A stretch of DNA of 13,833 nucleotides from Thiobacillus sp. (lineage in GTDB: Bacteria > Pseudomonadota > Gammaproteobacteria > Burkholderiales > Thiobacillaceae): assembly GCA_024710445.1 (NCBI GenBank), contig JANJUT010000142.1, forward strand, positions 1-13,833. The letters run 5' to 3'. A model generated the notes under the pieces. It was not told the origin of the DNA. It saw only the letters and a list, made by a program, of their open reading frames with translations, and searched no databases. The translations under genes were made by a program, and so were the position numbers. Every line of letters starts with the position of its first letter. Position 1 is the stretch's first letter. Positions 1-7,402 of this stretch are shown piece by piece.

Positions 1-174
1 TCGCTCAACTCAAAATGAATTTGACTTCAATTTCAAGTGTGAGCATTTATGCTAGTTGTCATCCCAACCTAAGTCAGAACAACTACCGCAACAACACCCA
101 CACCTATCGGCTGTAAATTGTTAAAGATCAATCGATTAGCACATCAGCTTTCGCTTGCGTCGCCGTTTCGAGAG
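1..174 (-). other. rRNA operon leader (16S gene expected beyond left edge)
   Basis: Read on the minus strand, this stretch starts just after a strong rRNA-type promoter and contains a boxA site followed by ACAGCCGATAGGTGTGGGTG, which resembles what I remember of 16S leaders in betaproteobacteria. No protein-coding gene fits here. The leader would carry the antitermination signal and one half of the 16S processing stem. No part of mature 16S is recognisable before the window ends, so the rRNA gene itself is inferred. A 23S leader also carries boxA, but the promoter just upstream argues for the start of an operon. Confidence 0.7.
119..130 (-). promoter_or_regulatory. boxA antitermination site of the rRNA leader
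   Basis: The minus strand reads TGATCTTTAACA, one base away from the classic boxA TGCTCTTTAACA. In rRNA operons the transcript of boxA is bound by NusB/NusE (S10), which lets RNA polymerase ignore Rho. It lies about 45 bases downstream of the predicted transcription start, a normal position. Confidence 0.75.
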
Positions 175-180
175 GTGCGC

Positions 181-208
181 ATTCTACAGAACCTACAGAA
201 TGCGTCAA
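181..208 (-). promoter_or_regulatory. Strong rRNA-type promoter (P1-like)
   Basis: On the minus strand the -35 TTGACG (203-208) and -10 TAGAAT (181-186) are separated by 16 bases, the spacing typical of rRNA P1 promoters. The discriminator GCGCACC that follows is GC-rich, closely like GCGCCAC of E. coli rrnB P1, as expected for stringent (ppGpp/DksA) control. An A/T-rich stretch between this -35 and the tRNA end could act as a short UP element. The start of transcription would be near 174. Confidence 0.75.
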
Positions 209-223
209 CACATAATTTCGAAA

Positions 224-300
<77 letters not shown>

Positions 301-338
301 CCTGTTCGCAAATGAAACTGCGTCAATCGAGAAGCGGA

Positions 339-368
339 ACTATAGCAAAGCGTACCCAAGCCCGTCAA
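339..368 (-). promoter_or_regulatory. Promoter of tRNA-fMet
   Basis: The minus strand has -35 TTGACG (363-368), an 18-base spacer and -10 TATAGT (339-344). The predicted start near 331 leaves a leader of about 30 bases before the tRNA 5' end at 300. Both hexamers match consensus at five of six positions. Confidence 0.65.
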
Positions 369-498
369 CACTTACTCACGTTTCCCTTACACGCCACATA
401 CCATAGGATGAACATCCGCAATGTTTTCAAGGTGCTATGCAGCCTGCACAGCAGACAGCAAAAACAAGGCCGGTCTAAAAACACCCTATATCGATCGC

Positions 499-527
499 CT
501 GACCGGAAATGCCGCACAATTTATAAG
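499..527 (+). promoter_or_regulatory. Predicted promoter of the alcohol dehydrogenase gene
   Basis: CTGACC (499-504) and TATAAG (522-527) are separated by 17 bases, giving a sigma70-like promoter with a predicted start near 534 and a leader of about 67 bases before the GTG start at 601. Confidence 0.45.
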
Positions 528-600
528 CAAACACGGGTGGCCAGTCTGCCGACGAAGCCGCTACCATTCAAAGTATCTATTGTTGGCTTGAAGGTTATCT

Positions 601-1791
601 GTGCGGATTACTGACTTCTCCGTTTCCCGTTTGCCGCGTATCGAGTTTGGTTCCGGGGCACTCACTCAACTACCCGCAATCGCTCGCCAATATGGCACTC
701 GGGCATTGCTGGTGACGGGTTCAAGTTCGTTCAAGCACTCACCACTCTGGATGACGGTGACAAACGCTTTAGCCGCGCAGGGCATTTCATGGGCGCATCT
801 GGCCATCCCGGGCGAACCGTCTCCACAGATGATCGATGAAGCCGTGCGCGCCCAGCGCAAGAATCCGATCGATGTTGTCATCGGTATCGGTGGCGGCAGT
901 GCGCTGGATGCGGCCAAGGCAATCGCCGGCCTGCTTAAGCCAGGCAATTCCGTGATGGACCATCTGGAAGGCGTGGGCCCCGAACTGCCCTATACCGGTC
1001 CCGCCACCCCGTTTATTGCCGTCCCCACCACCGCGGGCACCGGTTCGGAAGCCACCAAGAATGCGGTGCTGAGCGTGCAAGGTGAGGAAGGCTTCAAGAA
1101 ATCATTCCGTGACGAGAAGCTGGTGGCGGAAGTCGCACTGATCGACCCTGATCTGCTGGCTACCTGCCCGCCTGCCGTCATCGCGGCAAACGGCATGGAT
1201 GCCTTTACACAACTATTGGAGTCCTATGTTTCCAGCCGCGCCGCGCCGCTGACCGATTCGTTGGCCTGGGGCGGCATGAAAGCTGTCCGCGACGGCCTGT
1301 TGGCCTTATATGCCGACTCAGGCAATGCGGCGGCACGCGAACGGATGGCGTATGCGGCACTGGTCTCGGGGATCAGCCTGGCACAAGTCGGACTGGGTTC
1401 GGTGCACGGTCTGGCTGCGCCCTTGGGTGCGTTTTTCCCGATTCCGCATGGCGTTGCCTGCGGCACGCTGGTGGCCAGCGCGACGCGCGTCAACATCACT
1501 ACGCTGCTGGCACGCGAACCAACACACCGCGCGCTGGAAAAGTATGCGCAGGCAGGTCGCCTGCTGAGCAAACAAGGCGGCCTGTCACAGGAAGCCGCGC
1601 ACGCAGCCCTGCTCGACACGCTGGAAGCCTGGACACGAGCACTCAACCTGCCGACATTGGCGCATTACGGTGTGACACACGCAGACATCCCGCGCATAGT
1701 GGCCAACAGTCGCGGCAGCAGCATGAAAACCAACCCGGTCACGCTGGCGGACAGCGAAATTGCAGCCATCCTTGAGTCACGCATCCACTAG
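601..1791 (+). CDS. Iron-containing (group III) alcohol dehydrogenase
   Basis: This is a 396-residue NAD(P)-dependent dehydrogenase of the iron-activated alcohol dehydrogenase family, cytosolic, expected to interconvert an alcohol and an aldehyde; the substrate cannot be read from sequence. The cofactor motif GGGSALDAAK is at residues 97-106 and PTTAGTGSEAT follows near 141-151. Of the metal ligands used in FucO-type enzymes, Asp200 (GMDAFTQ), His269 (VHG) and His283 (PHG) are present, but the ligand His four residues after the Asp is Gln204, and the family's active-site His in HGxxH is Ala273. These swaps may define a subgroup rather than an inactive enzyme. The GTG start at 601 is preceded by GAAGG six bases upstream. 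lemA follows after 64 bases on the same strand. Confidence 0.9.
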   Translation: MRITDFSVSRLPRIEFGSGALTQLPAIARQYGTRALLVTGSSSFKHSPLWMTVTNALAAQGISWAHLAIPGEPSPQMIDEAVRAQRKNPIDVVIGIGGGSALDAAKAIAGLLKPGNSVMDHLEGVGPELPYTGPATPFIAVPTTAGTGSEATKNAVLSVQGEEGFKKSFRDEKLVAEVALIDPDLLATCPPAVIAANGMDAFTQLLESYVSSRAAPLTDSLAWGGMKAVRDGLLALYADSGNAAARERMAYAALVSGISLAQVGLGSVHGLAAPLGAFFPIPHGVACGTLVASATRVNITTLLAREPTHRALEKYAQAGRLLSKQGGLSQEAAHAALLDTLEAWTRALNLPTLAHYGVTHADIPRIVANSRGSSMKTNPVTLADSEIAAILESRIH

Positions 1792-1855
1792 CAGTGCATT
1801 AAAGTTAACGCCCTGCCATCCGCTATTTTCTGCGATCTCTTCATCTGGAATCATC

Positions 1856-2428
1856 ATGTCCGGCCTTCTGGTTTTCTTTGTGGTGCTTGCCCTCCCCGCC
1901 ATTTATGGCGTGTTCATCTTCAACCAGCTGGTCGCGCTCAAGCACGGTGTCGGTAAAGCCTGGTCGAACATCGACATCCTGCTCAAGCAACGTCACGACG
2001 AACTCCCCAAGCTGGTCGAAACCTGCAAGCAATACATGCAGTTCGAGCAGGAAACCCTGGAAAAAGTGATGCAGGCGCGCAGCCAGGTGGCGAGCGCGCG
2101 CGAATCGCACAACATCCCCGCACTGGGCCAGGCCGAAGGTGCCTTGCGGCTTGGCCTGGGCAACCTGTTTGCCGTGGCTGAGGCCTATCCCGAGCTCAAG
2201 ACCAACGAAACCTTCCAGCATCTGCAGGCCCGCATCACCGGGCTGGAAAACGCCATTGCCGACCGCCGCGAGTTTTACAACGACTCGGTCAACATCAACA
2301 ACGTGCGCATCGAGCAATTCCCGGACACGATCGTTGCACGCCTGTTTGGCTTCAGCCCGTTTGCACTGCTCAAATTTGCCGCCGAAGAAAAGAAGGATGT
2401 CGATCTGAAACAGCTGTTCAATAGTTGA
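1856..2428 (+). CDS. lemA: LemA family membrane protein
   Basis: The 190-residue product has one N-terminal membrane segment (about residues 3-21) followed by a long helical domain, the standard LemA layout. Recognisable family sequence includes AWSNIDILLKQRHDELPKLV (about 35-54) and, near the C-terminus, ADRREFYNDSVNINNVRIEQ. LemA proteins are anchored in the inner membrane; their biochemical role is not settled. The ATG at 1856 was chosen because the family begins directly with the membrane helix; the frame is open back to 1760, but that part overlaps the end of the dehydrogenase gene and does not look like protein. Its stop codon overlaps the start of the next gene (TGATG), so the two are probably co-translated, matching the common pairing of LemA with GIDE-domain proteins. 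Confidence 0.93.
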   Translation: MSGLLVFFVVLALPAIYGVFIFNQLVALKHGVGKAWSNIDILLKQRHDELPKLVETCKQYMQFEQETLEKVMQARSQVASARESHNIPALGQAEGALRLGLGNLFAVAEAYPELKTNETFQHLQARITGLENAIADRREFYNDSVNINNVRIEQFPDTIVARLFGFSPFALLKFAAEEKKDVDLKQLFNS

Positions 2429-3324
2429 TGTTTCATCTGCGTCTGGGCAACGAATGGCGGCATGACTACGCCAACTTTGTGCTGGGTGGCGGCAACCTGC
2501 TGTTGCTGCTGCTCGGGTTCAAACTGCAATCACGCCTGGGTTGGCAGATCAGTTTTGCGCTGGTCGGGCTGACCAGCTTCTGGGCCTGGTACGCCAACCT
2601 CAAGCGCTACCGCACCGTGGCGGACACGCCGACCTCTCGCATCGCATCGGCCCCGCAAGGCTATATCGAACTCGTCGGCCGCGGCCGGCAGCCGCCTGGC
2701 GACAGCCTGGTCAGCCCGGTCAACGGCTTGCTCTGCCTGTGGTATCGCTATCGTATCGAACGTAAGCATGGCGACCGCTGGGAGCACGTTGAGTCCGGCG
2801 TGTCACACGACACCTTTGGCGTAAACGACGGCAGCGGCCAGGTGCTGGTTGACCCTGACGGCGCCGAAATTCTCACCTCACACAAACAGGTTTCAACCCA
2901 GGGCGGCTATCGCAAAACCGAGTGGACGCTGATAGAAGGCGAAACAATTTATGTCATCGGCGAGCACGTCACCCTGGGCGGGCCCAATGCCATGCTCGAC
3001 AAGAGAACCGATCTTGCCACCCTGCTGGGCGAATGGAAGCAGGACAAAGCCGCCCTGCTGGCCCGTTTCGATGCCAACCGCGACGGTGAGATCAGCCTGG
3101 AAGAGTGGGAACACGCACGCCAGGCTGCATCGACCGAAATCGACCGGGCGCATCTCGACATTCGGCTTAAAGATGGCATCCACCTCATCCGTAAACCTGA
3201 ACATGGCCGCCCGTTTCTGGTAGCCAATCGTGAAGTCACTGCATTGGTGCGCCACTTCCGCCTGTGGAGCTGGCTGCATCTGGGGCTGATGCTGGCCGCG
3301 CTGTCCGGACTTGCTTTCATCTGA
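2428..3324 (+). CDS. GIDE-domain membrane protein with an embedded EF-hand
   Basis: This 298-residue protein has two hydrophobic segments near the N-terminus (about 16-31 and 40-56), a GIDE domain (named after the mitochondrial E3 ligase MULAN/GIDE; about 75-185, including LVSPVNGLLCLWYRYRIER and VLVDPDGAEI), and a C-terminal membrane segment ending the protein. There is no RING finger, so the 'ubiquitin ligase' label given to bacterial members should not be taken as function. At residues 215-226 lies a textbook EF-hand calcium loop, DANRDGEISLEE, with acidic or polar ligands at positions 1, 3, 5, 9 and 12. The ATG at 2428 overlaps the lemA stop by one base, which suggests translational coupling; the TTG one codon upstream is a less likely start. 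Function unknown, presumably envelope-related with LemA. Confidence 0.87.
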   Translation: MFHLRLGNEWRHDYANFVLGGGNLLLLLLGFKLQSRLGWQISFALVGLTSFWAWYANLKRYRTVADTPTSRIASAPQGYIELVGRGRQPPGDSLVSPVNGLLCLWYRYRIERKHGDRWEHVESGVSHDTFGVNDGSGQVLVDPDGAEILTSHKQVSTQGGYRKTEWTLIEGETIYVIGEHVTLGGPNAMLDKRTDLATLLGEWKQDKAALLARFDANRDGEISLEEWEHARQAASTEIDRAHLDIRLKDGIHLIRKPEHGRPFLVANREVTALVRHFRLWSWLHLGLMLAALSGLAFI

Positions 3325-3346
3325 CACGCAGAGCCACGCCTGTTTC

Positions 3347-3375
3347 TTGCCCTGTCGAATTTCACGCCCTATAGT
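3347..3375 (+). promoter_or_regulatory. Predicted promoter of the small acidic protein gene
   Basis: TTGCCC (3347-3352) and TATAGT (3370-3375) are spaced by 17 bases, with the start of transcription predicted near 3382. That would place it at or just before the GGAGG ribosome binding site (3384-3388), giving a very short leader. Confidence 0.5.
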
Positions 3376-3395
3376 CAAGACACGGAGGACGCATC

Positions 3396-3671
3396 ATGAA
3401 ACACGCCATACCCGAAACCCCATCTGATTTTGACCACACCCGCATCATTGAACGGCCGGATGGTTGTTACTGGACCGATGCCGACACGGGCGAGGAATAC
3501 GGACCCTTCGCCAGCCTGATGGATGCCGTCCAGGACATGGAATACAACGCTGACAGTGACTATGAACCCGGCGAAACCCTGGAGGAAGCCGAGGATGAAC
3601 TGGGAATTTCTGACTGGATCGATCCCGACACCGGCGACCCCGGCGAGAGCTACCACCGCTTCACAGACTGA
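3396..3671 (+). CDS. Small acidic conserved hypothetical protein
   Basis: The 91-residue product is strongly acidic, with many Asp and Glu and no membrane segment or signal peptide, so it is probably cytosolic. Sequence such as CYWTDADTGEEYGPFASLMD and, near the end, GISDWIDPDTGDPGE recalls a small conserved family I associate with betaproteobacteria, but I cannot assign a function. The start is well supported: GGAGG lies seven bases before the ATG, and a promoter sits just upstream. The gene converges on the next one, with only 11 bases between the two stop codons. Confidence 0.82.
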   Translation: MKHAIPETPSDFDHTRIIERPDGCYWTDADTGEEYGPFASLMDAVQDMEYNADSDYEPGETLEEAEDELGISDWIDPDTGDPGESYHRFTD

Positions 3672-3684
3672 AACAGATTCAGTC
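3666..3684. terminator. Hairpin at a convergent gene junction
   Basis: GACTGAA-ACAGA-TTCAGTC forms a perfect 7-base stem with a 5-base loop. It contains the stop codon of the plus-strand gene and most of the stop codon of the minus-strand gene. There is no T-run on either side, so intrinsic termination is uncertain; it may protect 3' ends or act with Rho. Confidence 0.35.
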
Positions 3685-4099
3685 AGCGCCTGGGTTCACG
3701 CGATGGAGCCATTTCGGCCGCGCGTGCTTCCTGCTCAAAAACATTGTCGCGGTACGGGTTGCCGCCGCGCAATAAAGCCAGCAACCCGGCCAACGGGTAC
3801 AACACCAACAGCAGCATGCCCCAGCGTTCAAACTGCTGGACATGTGCCCGTTCGTGCGCCCGGGTCGCACTCAGCGCATCGAGCGACACCCCAACCACCA
3901 CGTGCCCCAATGTCATGGCAGCGACCGCCCCGCTAAAGGGAAACCCCCGGCGCAGGATTCGTGCGGGCCATTCCCCGGCAGATTCCAGCACGCCATCCAC
4001 CTTCTGCACGCTGCCGCCACTACTTCTAGCCATCACAACAACCAGTACACCAAGCAAGGTCACCGGCAGCGCCCATAAATAGCGCAGCAAACGCAGCAC
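3683..4099 (-). CDS. Small membrane protein with a HERAH (HExxH) motif
   Basis: The 138-residue product has a hydrophobic N-terminal helix (about 8-24) and another after residue 94 (about 95-111). Between them lies HERAHVQQFERWG, in which His82-Glu83-x-x-His86 has the form of a zinc metallopeptidase site; Glu122 or Glu124 (DNVFEQEAR) could be a third ligand. The protein is shorter than known M48-type peptidases and no activity can be claimed. Translation most likely starts at GTG 4099, directly abutting the TGA of the upstream reductase gene (TGAGTG), so the two are a coupled operon. No clear ribosome binding site is visible, which fits coupling. It might equally be a structural protein that keeps only the motif. 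Confidence 0.75.
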   Translation of the reverse strand: MLRLLRYLWALPVTLLGVLVVVMARSSGGSVQKVDGVLESAGEWPARILRRGFPFSGAVAAMTLGHVVVGVSLDALSATRAHERAHVQQFERWGMLLLVLYPLAGLLALLRGGNPYRDNVFEQEARAAEMAPSREPRR

Positions 4100-5560
4100 T
4101 CAGTCTGCCAGCACGCTCGCAAACCAGCGCGAGCCGTGCAAGCCCTCCCGCACGAAATGCTCGTGCGCCCGCTCCAGCTGGAACGCCGTGCCGGCTGCGT
4201 ATACGTCAAAGCGGTGCATGTCCGGGTAATCCACCACGATGTTTTTCAACAAGGTCTCCAGATCACCGGTCGGAGCGTGCGGCACATAGTTGAAGTTATC
4301 CAGTGCATCGGTCCAGGCACGGCACAGATTGTCCTGGTAATGCCCCGCGGCATCCGCCAGCCAGTGCAAATCCATCGACTCGGCAAATTCCAGCGACATG
4401 GCATGCTGGATCAGGCTCTTGATCGGGGCAAAGCCGGCACCAAAAGCCAGGAAAATCACCGGCCGTGGCGAGTCTTCATCCAGCACGAATTCACCAAACG
4501 GCCCTTCCACCATCACGGGATCATTCGGTTTCAGGGTATTGAAAACCGCCTCGGCAAAGGCATCTTCCGCGCGCCGCGGGATTTGCACCTCGATATGCCG
4601 GTCCTCGCACGGGCAACTGGCAATGGCATACCGCCCGCTGATCCCATTGATGCTGAGCTGTATGCTCTGCCCGCCCAGAAAACGCAAACGCTGGCTGCGC
4701 GGCGTCAGGATATGCAGCGCCGCCATCTGTTCATTGAAAATCTCGACCGACTTCACCCGGGCGGTAAGTTGCTGCACCGGAATATCGCGTGCGCCCGCCA
4801 CGCTGGATTCGATCACCACGTCGTTCACCGGCGCATACGAGCACAGCAGAATCACGCCGGCATCTTTTTCCGCCTGCTTCAACACATAGTCGTGGGCATG
4901 AACCTTCTTCACTTCGCCCGACACGACACGCGCCTTGCATTCGCCGCAGTTGCCGTTGCTGCAGCCATATCCGAGCGACACGCCATTGCGCAACGCGGCT
5001 TCCAGCAGCGTGTCGTTCCCTTCCACAAAGAACTCGTGGCCGCTGGGCTGAATCGTGACATTCGGCGCCATAATTTTAAGTATCCTTTCCTGTGCTACCA
5101 CCGCCTGCGCCTGCACCGCATCCGGCGGCAGTTCGGCCAGGTTGCGCAGCAGGAAGGCGCGCACGCTGTGCAGGGCATGATGCGTTTCCATGCTTGCGCC
5201 TTCGTCCATTTCGTCAATCTTCTCATCCAGCCAGGTCATCACGTTGCCATAATGCTTGAGCAGGGCCTTGACCGCCGCGTAGTCGTCACCCATCTCGTTC
5301 AGGCGTGCCACCAGCACATCCTTGTCCGGCAAGGCCCGTTCGCGCACCCGTTTGGCAAACGCCTTGTCCTTGATTTCATTGACCCGGCGGATCTCCGCAT
5401 CGTCATCCCACTTCACATCGGGAAATGCACGCAGCAACTCGTCGAGTTCGACCAGACCGTCGAACGTCGCCAGGGTGTCGTTACGTATCATTTCCTGCAG
5501 AACGCGGCGCGGCTGGCCCACCAGGCGCGCAACTCGGGAAAGCGGAATTAGATGACTCAT
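4100..5560 (-). CDS. HTH - 2Fe-2S ferredoxin - FAD/NAD(P)H reductase fusion
   Basis: This 486-residue protein joins three parts. Residues 1-48 look like a helix-turn-helix of the MerR/excisionase kind (IPLSRVARLVGQPRRVLQEM), followed by a charged helical region to about 145 that may dimerise. Residues about 167-252 are a plant-type [2Fe-2S] ferredoxin with cysteines 200, 205, 208 and 240 (CSNGNCGEC ... LLCS). Residues about 262-486 are a ferredoxin-NADP reductase module: FAD motif GRYAIAS (309-315), GPFGEF (353-358), and nucleotide-binding FGAGFAPIKSLI (373-384). Electron flow would go from NAD(P)H through FAD to the cluster, but the partner is unknown. The N-terminal domain raises the possibility of redox-dependent DNA binding; this is inference. 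The gene is divergent from recJ and its promoter seems to make a leaderless message. Confidence 0.85.
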   Translation of the reverse strand: MSHLIPLSRVARLVGQPRRVLQEMIRNDTLATFDGLVELDELLRAFPDVKWDDDAEIRRVNEIKDKAFAKRVRERALPDKDVLVARLNEMGDDYAAVKALLKHYGNVMTWLDEKIDEMDEGASMETHHALHSVRAFLLRNLAELPPDAVQAQAVVAQERILKIMAPNVTIQPSGHEFFVEGNDTLLEAALRNGVSLGYGCSNGNCGECKARVVSGEVKKVHAHDYVLKQAEKDAGVILLCSYAPVNDVVIESSVAGARDIPVQQLTARVKSVEIFNEQMAALHILTPRSQRLRFLGGQSIQLSINGISGRYAIASCPCEDRHIEVQIPRRAEDAFAEAVFNTLKPNDPVMVEGPFGEFVLDEDSPRPVIFLAFGAGFAPIKSLIQHAMSLEFAESMDLHWLADAAGHYQDNLCRAWTDALDNFNYVPHAPTGDLETLLKNIVVDYPDMHRFDVYAAGTAFQLERAHEHFVREGLHGSRWFASVLAD

Positions 5561-5566
5561 AATGAA

Positions 5567-5594
5567 ATGGTACTCCGTGCGCCCATCAGCTCAA
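5567..5594 (-). promoter_or_regulatory. Predicted promoter of the HTH-ferredoxin-reductase gene
   Basis: The minus strand shows -35 TTGAGC (5589-5594), a 16-base spacer and -10 TACCAT (5567-5572). Only six bases separate the -10 from the ATG, so transcription should begin at or next to the start codon. A GGAG motif exists but lies 12 bases before the ATG, too far to work well. Confidence 0.4.
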
Positions 5595-5653
5595 TCATCA
5601 AGCTGCCAAAGACAAACCCCTGACTCAATCAAGCACGTCGGCGCCGCAGCCTC

Positions 5654-5659
5654 TACAAT
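5654..5659 (+). promoter_or_regulatory. Predicted -10 element of recJ (leaderless message)
   Basis: TACAAT (5/6 to consensus) ends six bases before the recJ ATG at 5666, which would put the transcription start on the start codon itself. No ribosome binding site precedes the ATG, in agreement. The -35 region is poor (AAGCAC at 17-base spacing), so the call rests on the -10 and its position. Confidence 0.4.
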
Positions 5660-5665
5660 CGCCCC

Positions 5666-7360
5666 ATGCCCGCCATTACAACCCGCCCCTGCCCCGCCGA
5701 CGCCTGCGCCGCCCTCGAACATTCGGGGATGGCTCCAGCATGGGCGCGGCTGTATGCCGCGCGCGGCGTCACCCATCCCGAGCAAATCGCACACCGGTTG
5801 CCACAGCTGTTGCCGCCAACGGGTCTGCTGCATATCGAACAGGCTGCCCAAATCTTGGCGGATGCCATCCGTGACCACAAGCATCTGCTCATCATCGCCG
5901 ACTACGATGCCGACGGCGCCACCGCCTGTGCAGTGGGGGTACGCGGCCTGCGCATGCTCGGCGCACATGTCGATTTCATCGTACCCAACCGGCTCGAGCA
6001 TGGCTACGGCCTGTCTCCCGACATCGTCAGGCTCGCCGCCGCGCGCCAGCCCGACCTGCTGGTGACCGTGGACAACGGCATCGCTGCGGTAGACGGCGTG
6101 GCCGCGGCCAACGCACTCGGCATCCCCGTGCTCGTCACCGACCACCATCTGCCCGGCGATGCATTGCCGGATGCAGCCTGCATCGTCAATCCCAACCAGC
6201 CGGGCTGCGACTTTGCATCAAAGCACCTGGCCGGCGTGGGCGTGATGTTTTATGTGCTGCTGGCCTTGCGCGCCGAACTGCGCCAGCGCGGCGCTTACGC
6301 GAAAATACCCGAGCCCGATTTGCGCGTACTGCTCGACCTGGTCGCGCTGGGCACCGTTGCCGACGTGGTCCGGCTCGATGCCAACAACCGCACCCTGGTG
6401 GAAAACGGCCTGGCACGGATGCGTGCCGGCAAGGCCAGCACCGGCGTCAACGCGCTGTTCCGGGCCGCGGGCCGCGACTCCACCCGCGCCACCGTATTCG
6501 ATCTCGGTTTCATGCTCGGTCCGCGCCTCAATGCAGCCGGCCGGCTCGACGACATGGCGCTCGGCATCGAATGCCTGCTGGCCGACGACCCCGCCACCGC
6601 TCAAAAACTGGCGCAGCAGCTCGACACGCTCAACCGTGCCCGGCGCGATGTCGAAGCCGGCATGCTGGAAGAAGCGCTCGCCATCCTTGCCACCTTCAAT
6701 CCCACCGACAGCCACAGTCTCACCGCCTGGCAGCCCGGCTGGCATATTGGCGTGATCGGCATTCTGGCTTCGCGGCTGAAAGACAAATTTCATCGCCCCA
6801 CCATTGTGTTCGCCAGCAACGATGCGGGCGAACTCAAGGGCTCGGGCCGCTCCATCCCCGGCCTGCATCTGCGCGACGCACTCGATCTCGTCGACAAACG
6901 AAATCCGGGGCTCATCAAGCAATTCGGTGGCCATGCCATGGCGGCCGGCCTCAGCATTGCCACGGGGCAACACGAGACATTCGGGCAGGCATTTGAAGCG
7001 GTGGTGCGTGAACTGATCGACCCGGCCGATCTGGAAGGCGTGCTCGAAACCGACGGCGAACTCGACCCCGCCGATCATAGTTACGCGCTCGCCGAGCAGC
7101 TCGATCATGCCGTATGGGGGCAAGGCTTTCCCGCACCGCTGTTCACGACACACTTTGATGTCGTGGCCCAGCGCATCGTCGGTGAAAAACACATGAAGCT
7201 GAAGCTGGCACGCGATGGCATGGTGTTCGATGCCATGCGGTTTTTCCAGGCCGACCCGCTGCCTGAACGCATCCGTGCCGTCTACGCGCTCATGCCCAAC
7301 GAATTCAATGGCCAGCAATCGCTGCAGTTGAAACTGCAGCACTGGGAGCCCGCCAACTGA
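5666..7360 (+). CDS. recJ: Single-stranded-DNA-specific exonuclease RecJ
   Basis: RecJ degrades single-stranded DNA 5' to 3' in recombination repair (RecFOR pathway), base excision and mismatch repair. The 564-residue length is normal for the family. Metal-binding motifs of the DHH phosphoesterase core are all present: DYDADG (79-84), VDNGI (135-139) and TDHHLPG (158-164), and the C-terminal DHHA1 motif GGHAMAAG is near 417-424. A C-terminal nucleic-acid-binding (OB-fold) segment follows. The ATG at 5666 gives the expected N-terminus although it lacks a ribosome binding site. After the stop comes a T-run and then a heptad repeat array leading into the rhomboid gene. Confidence 0.97.
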   Translation: MPAITTRPCPADACAALEHSGMAPAWARLYAARGVTHPEQIAHRLPQLLPPTGLLHIEQAAQILADAIRDHKHLLIIADYDADGATACAVGVRGLRMLGAHVDFIVPNRLEHGYGLSPDIVRLAAARQPDLLVTVDNGIAAVDGVAAANALGIPVLVTDHHLPGDALPDAACIVNPNQPGCDFASKHLAGVGVMFYVLLALRAELRQRGAYAKIPEPDLRVLLDLVALGTVADVVRLDANNRTLVENGLARMRAGKASTGVNALFRAAGRDSTRATVFDLGFMLGPRLNAAGRLDDMALGIECLLADDPATAQKLAQQLDTLNRARRDVEAGMLEEALAILATFNPTDSHSLTAWQPGWHIGVIGILASRLKDKFHRPTIVFASNDAGELKGSGRSIPGLHLRDALDLVDKRNPGLIKQFGGHAMAAGLSIATGQHETFGQAFEAVVRELIDPADLEGVLETDGELDPADHSYALAEQLDHAVWGQGFPAPLFTTHFDVVAQRIVGEKHMKLKLARDGMVFDAMRFFQADPLPERIRAVYALMPNEFNGQQSLQLKLQHWEPAN

Positions 7361-7366
7361 TTTTTT

Positions 7367-7401
7367 CTTGCAACTTGCTTCTTGAATCTTGAAACTGCTT
7401 T
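7367..7401. repeat. Heptad repeat array 1 (CTTGNNN), recJ-rhomboid junction
   Basis: Four exact-period heptamers, CTTGCAA, CTTGCTT, CTTGAAT and CTTGAAA, followed by a degenerate CTGCTTT, fill the gap between recJ and the next gene. The array ends two bases before the rhomboid ATG and so occupies the position where a ribosome binding site would be expected. Confidence 0.8.
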
Positions 7402-7402
7402 C

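Larger units (their letters stand above)
301..600. other. Intergenic region without a gene
   Basis: This stretch holds the tRNA-fMet promoter on the minus strand and a promoter for the alcohol dehydrogenase on the plus strand. Open frames crossing it overlap the tRNA or lack a ribosome binding site and do not look like real proteins. I see no further repeats or RNA genes in it. Confidence 0.6.

Noticed and set aside
1760..1855. Upstream extension of LemA to a start at 1760
   Set aside because: It overlaps the dehydrogenase gene and adds a Ser/His/Pro-rich piece before the membrane helix that LemA proteins lack.
4136..5551. A 471-residue open frame on the plus strand
   Set aside because: It is the complement of the ferredoxin-reductase fusion, rich in His, Arg and Gln as antisense frames of GC-rich genes are, and has no recognisable domain. 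The minus-strand protein has all cluster cysteines.
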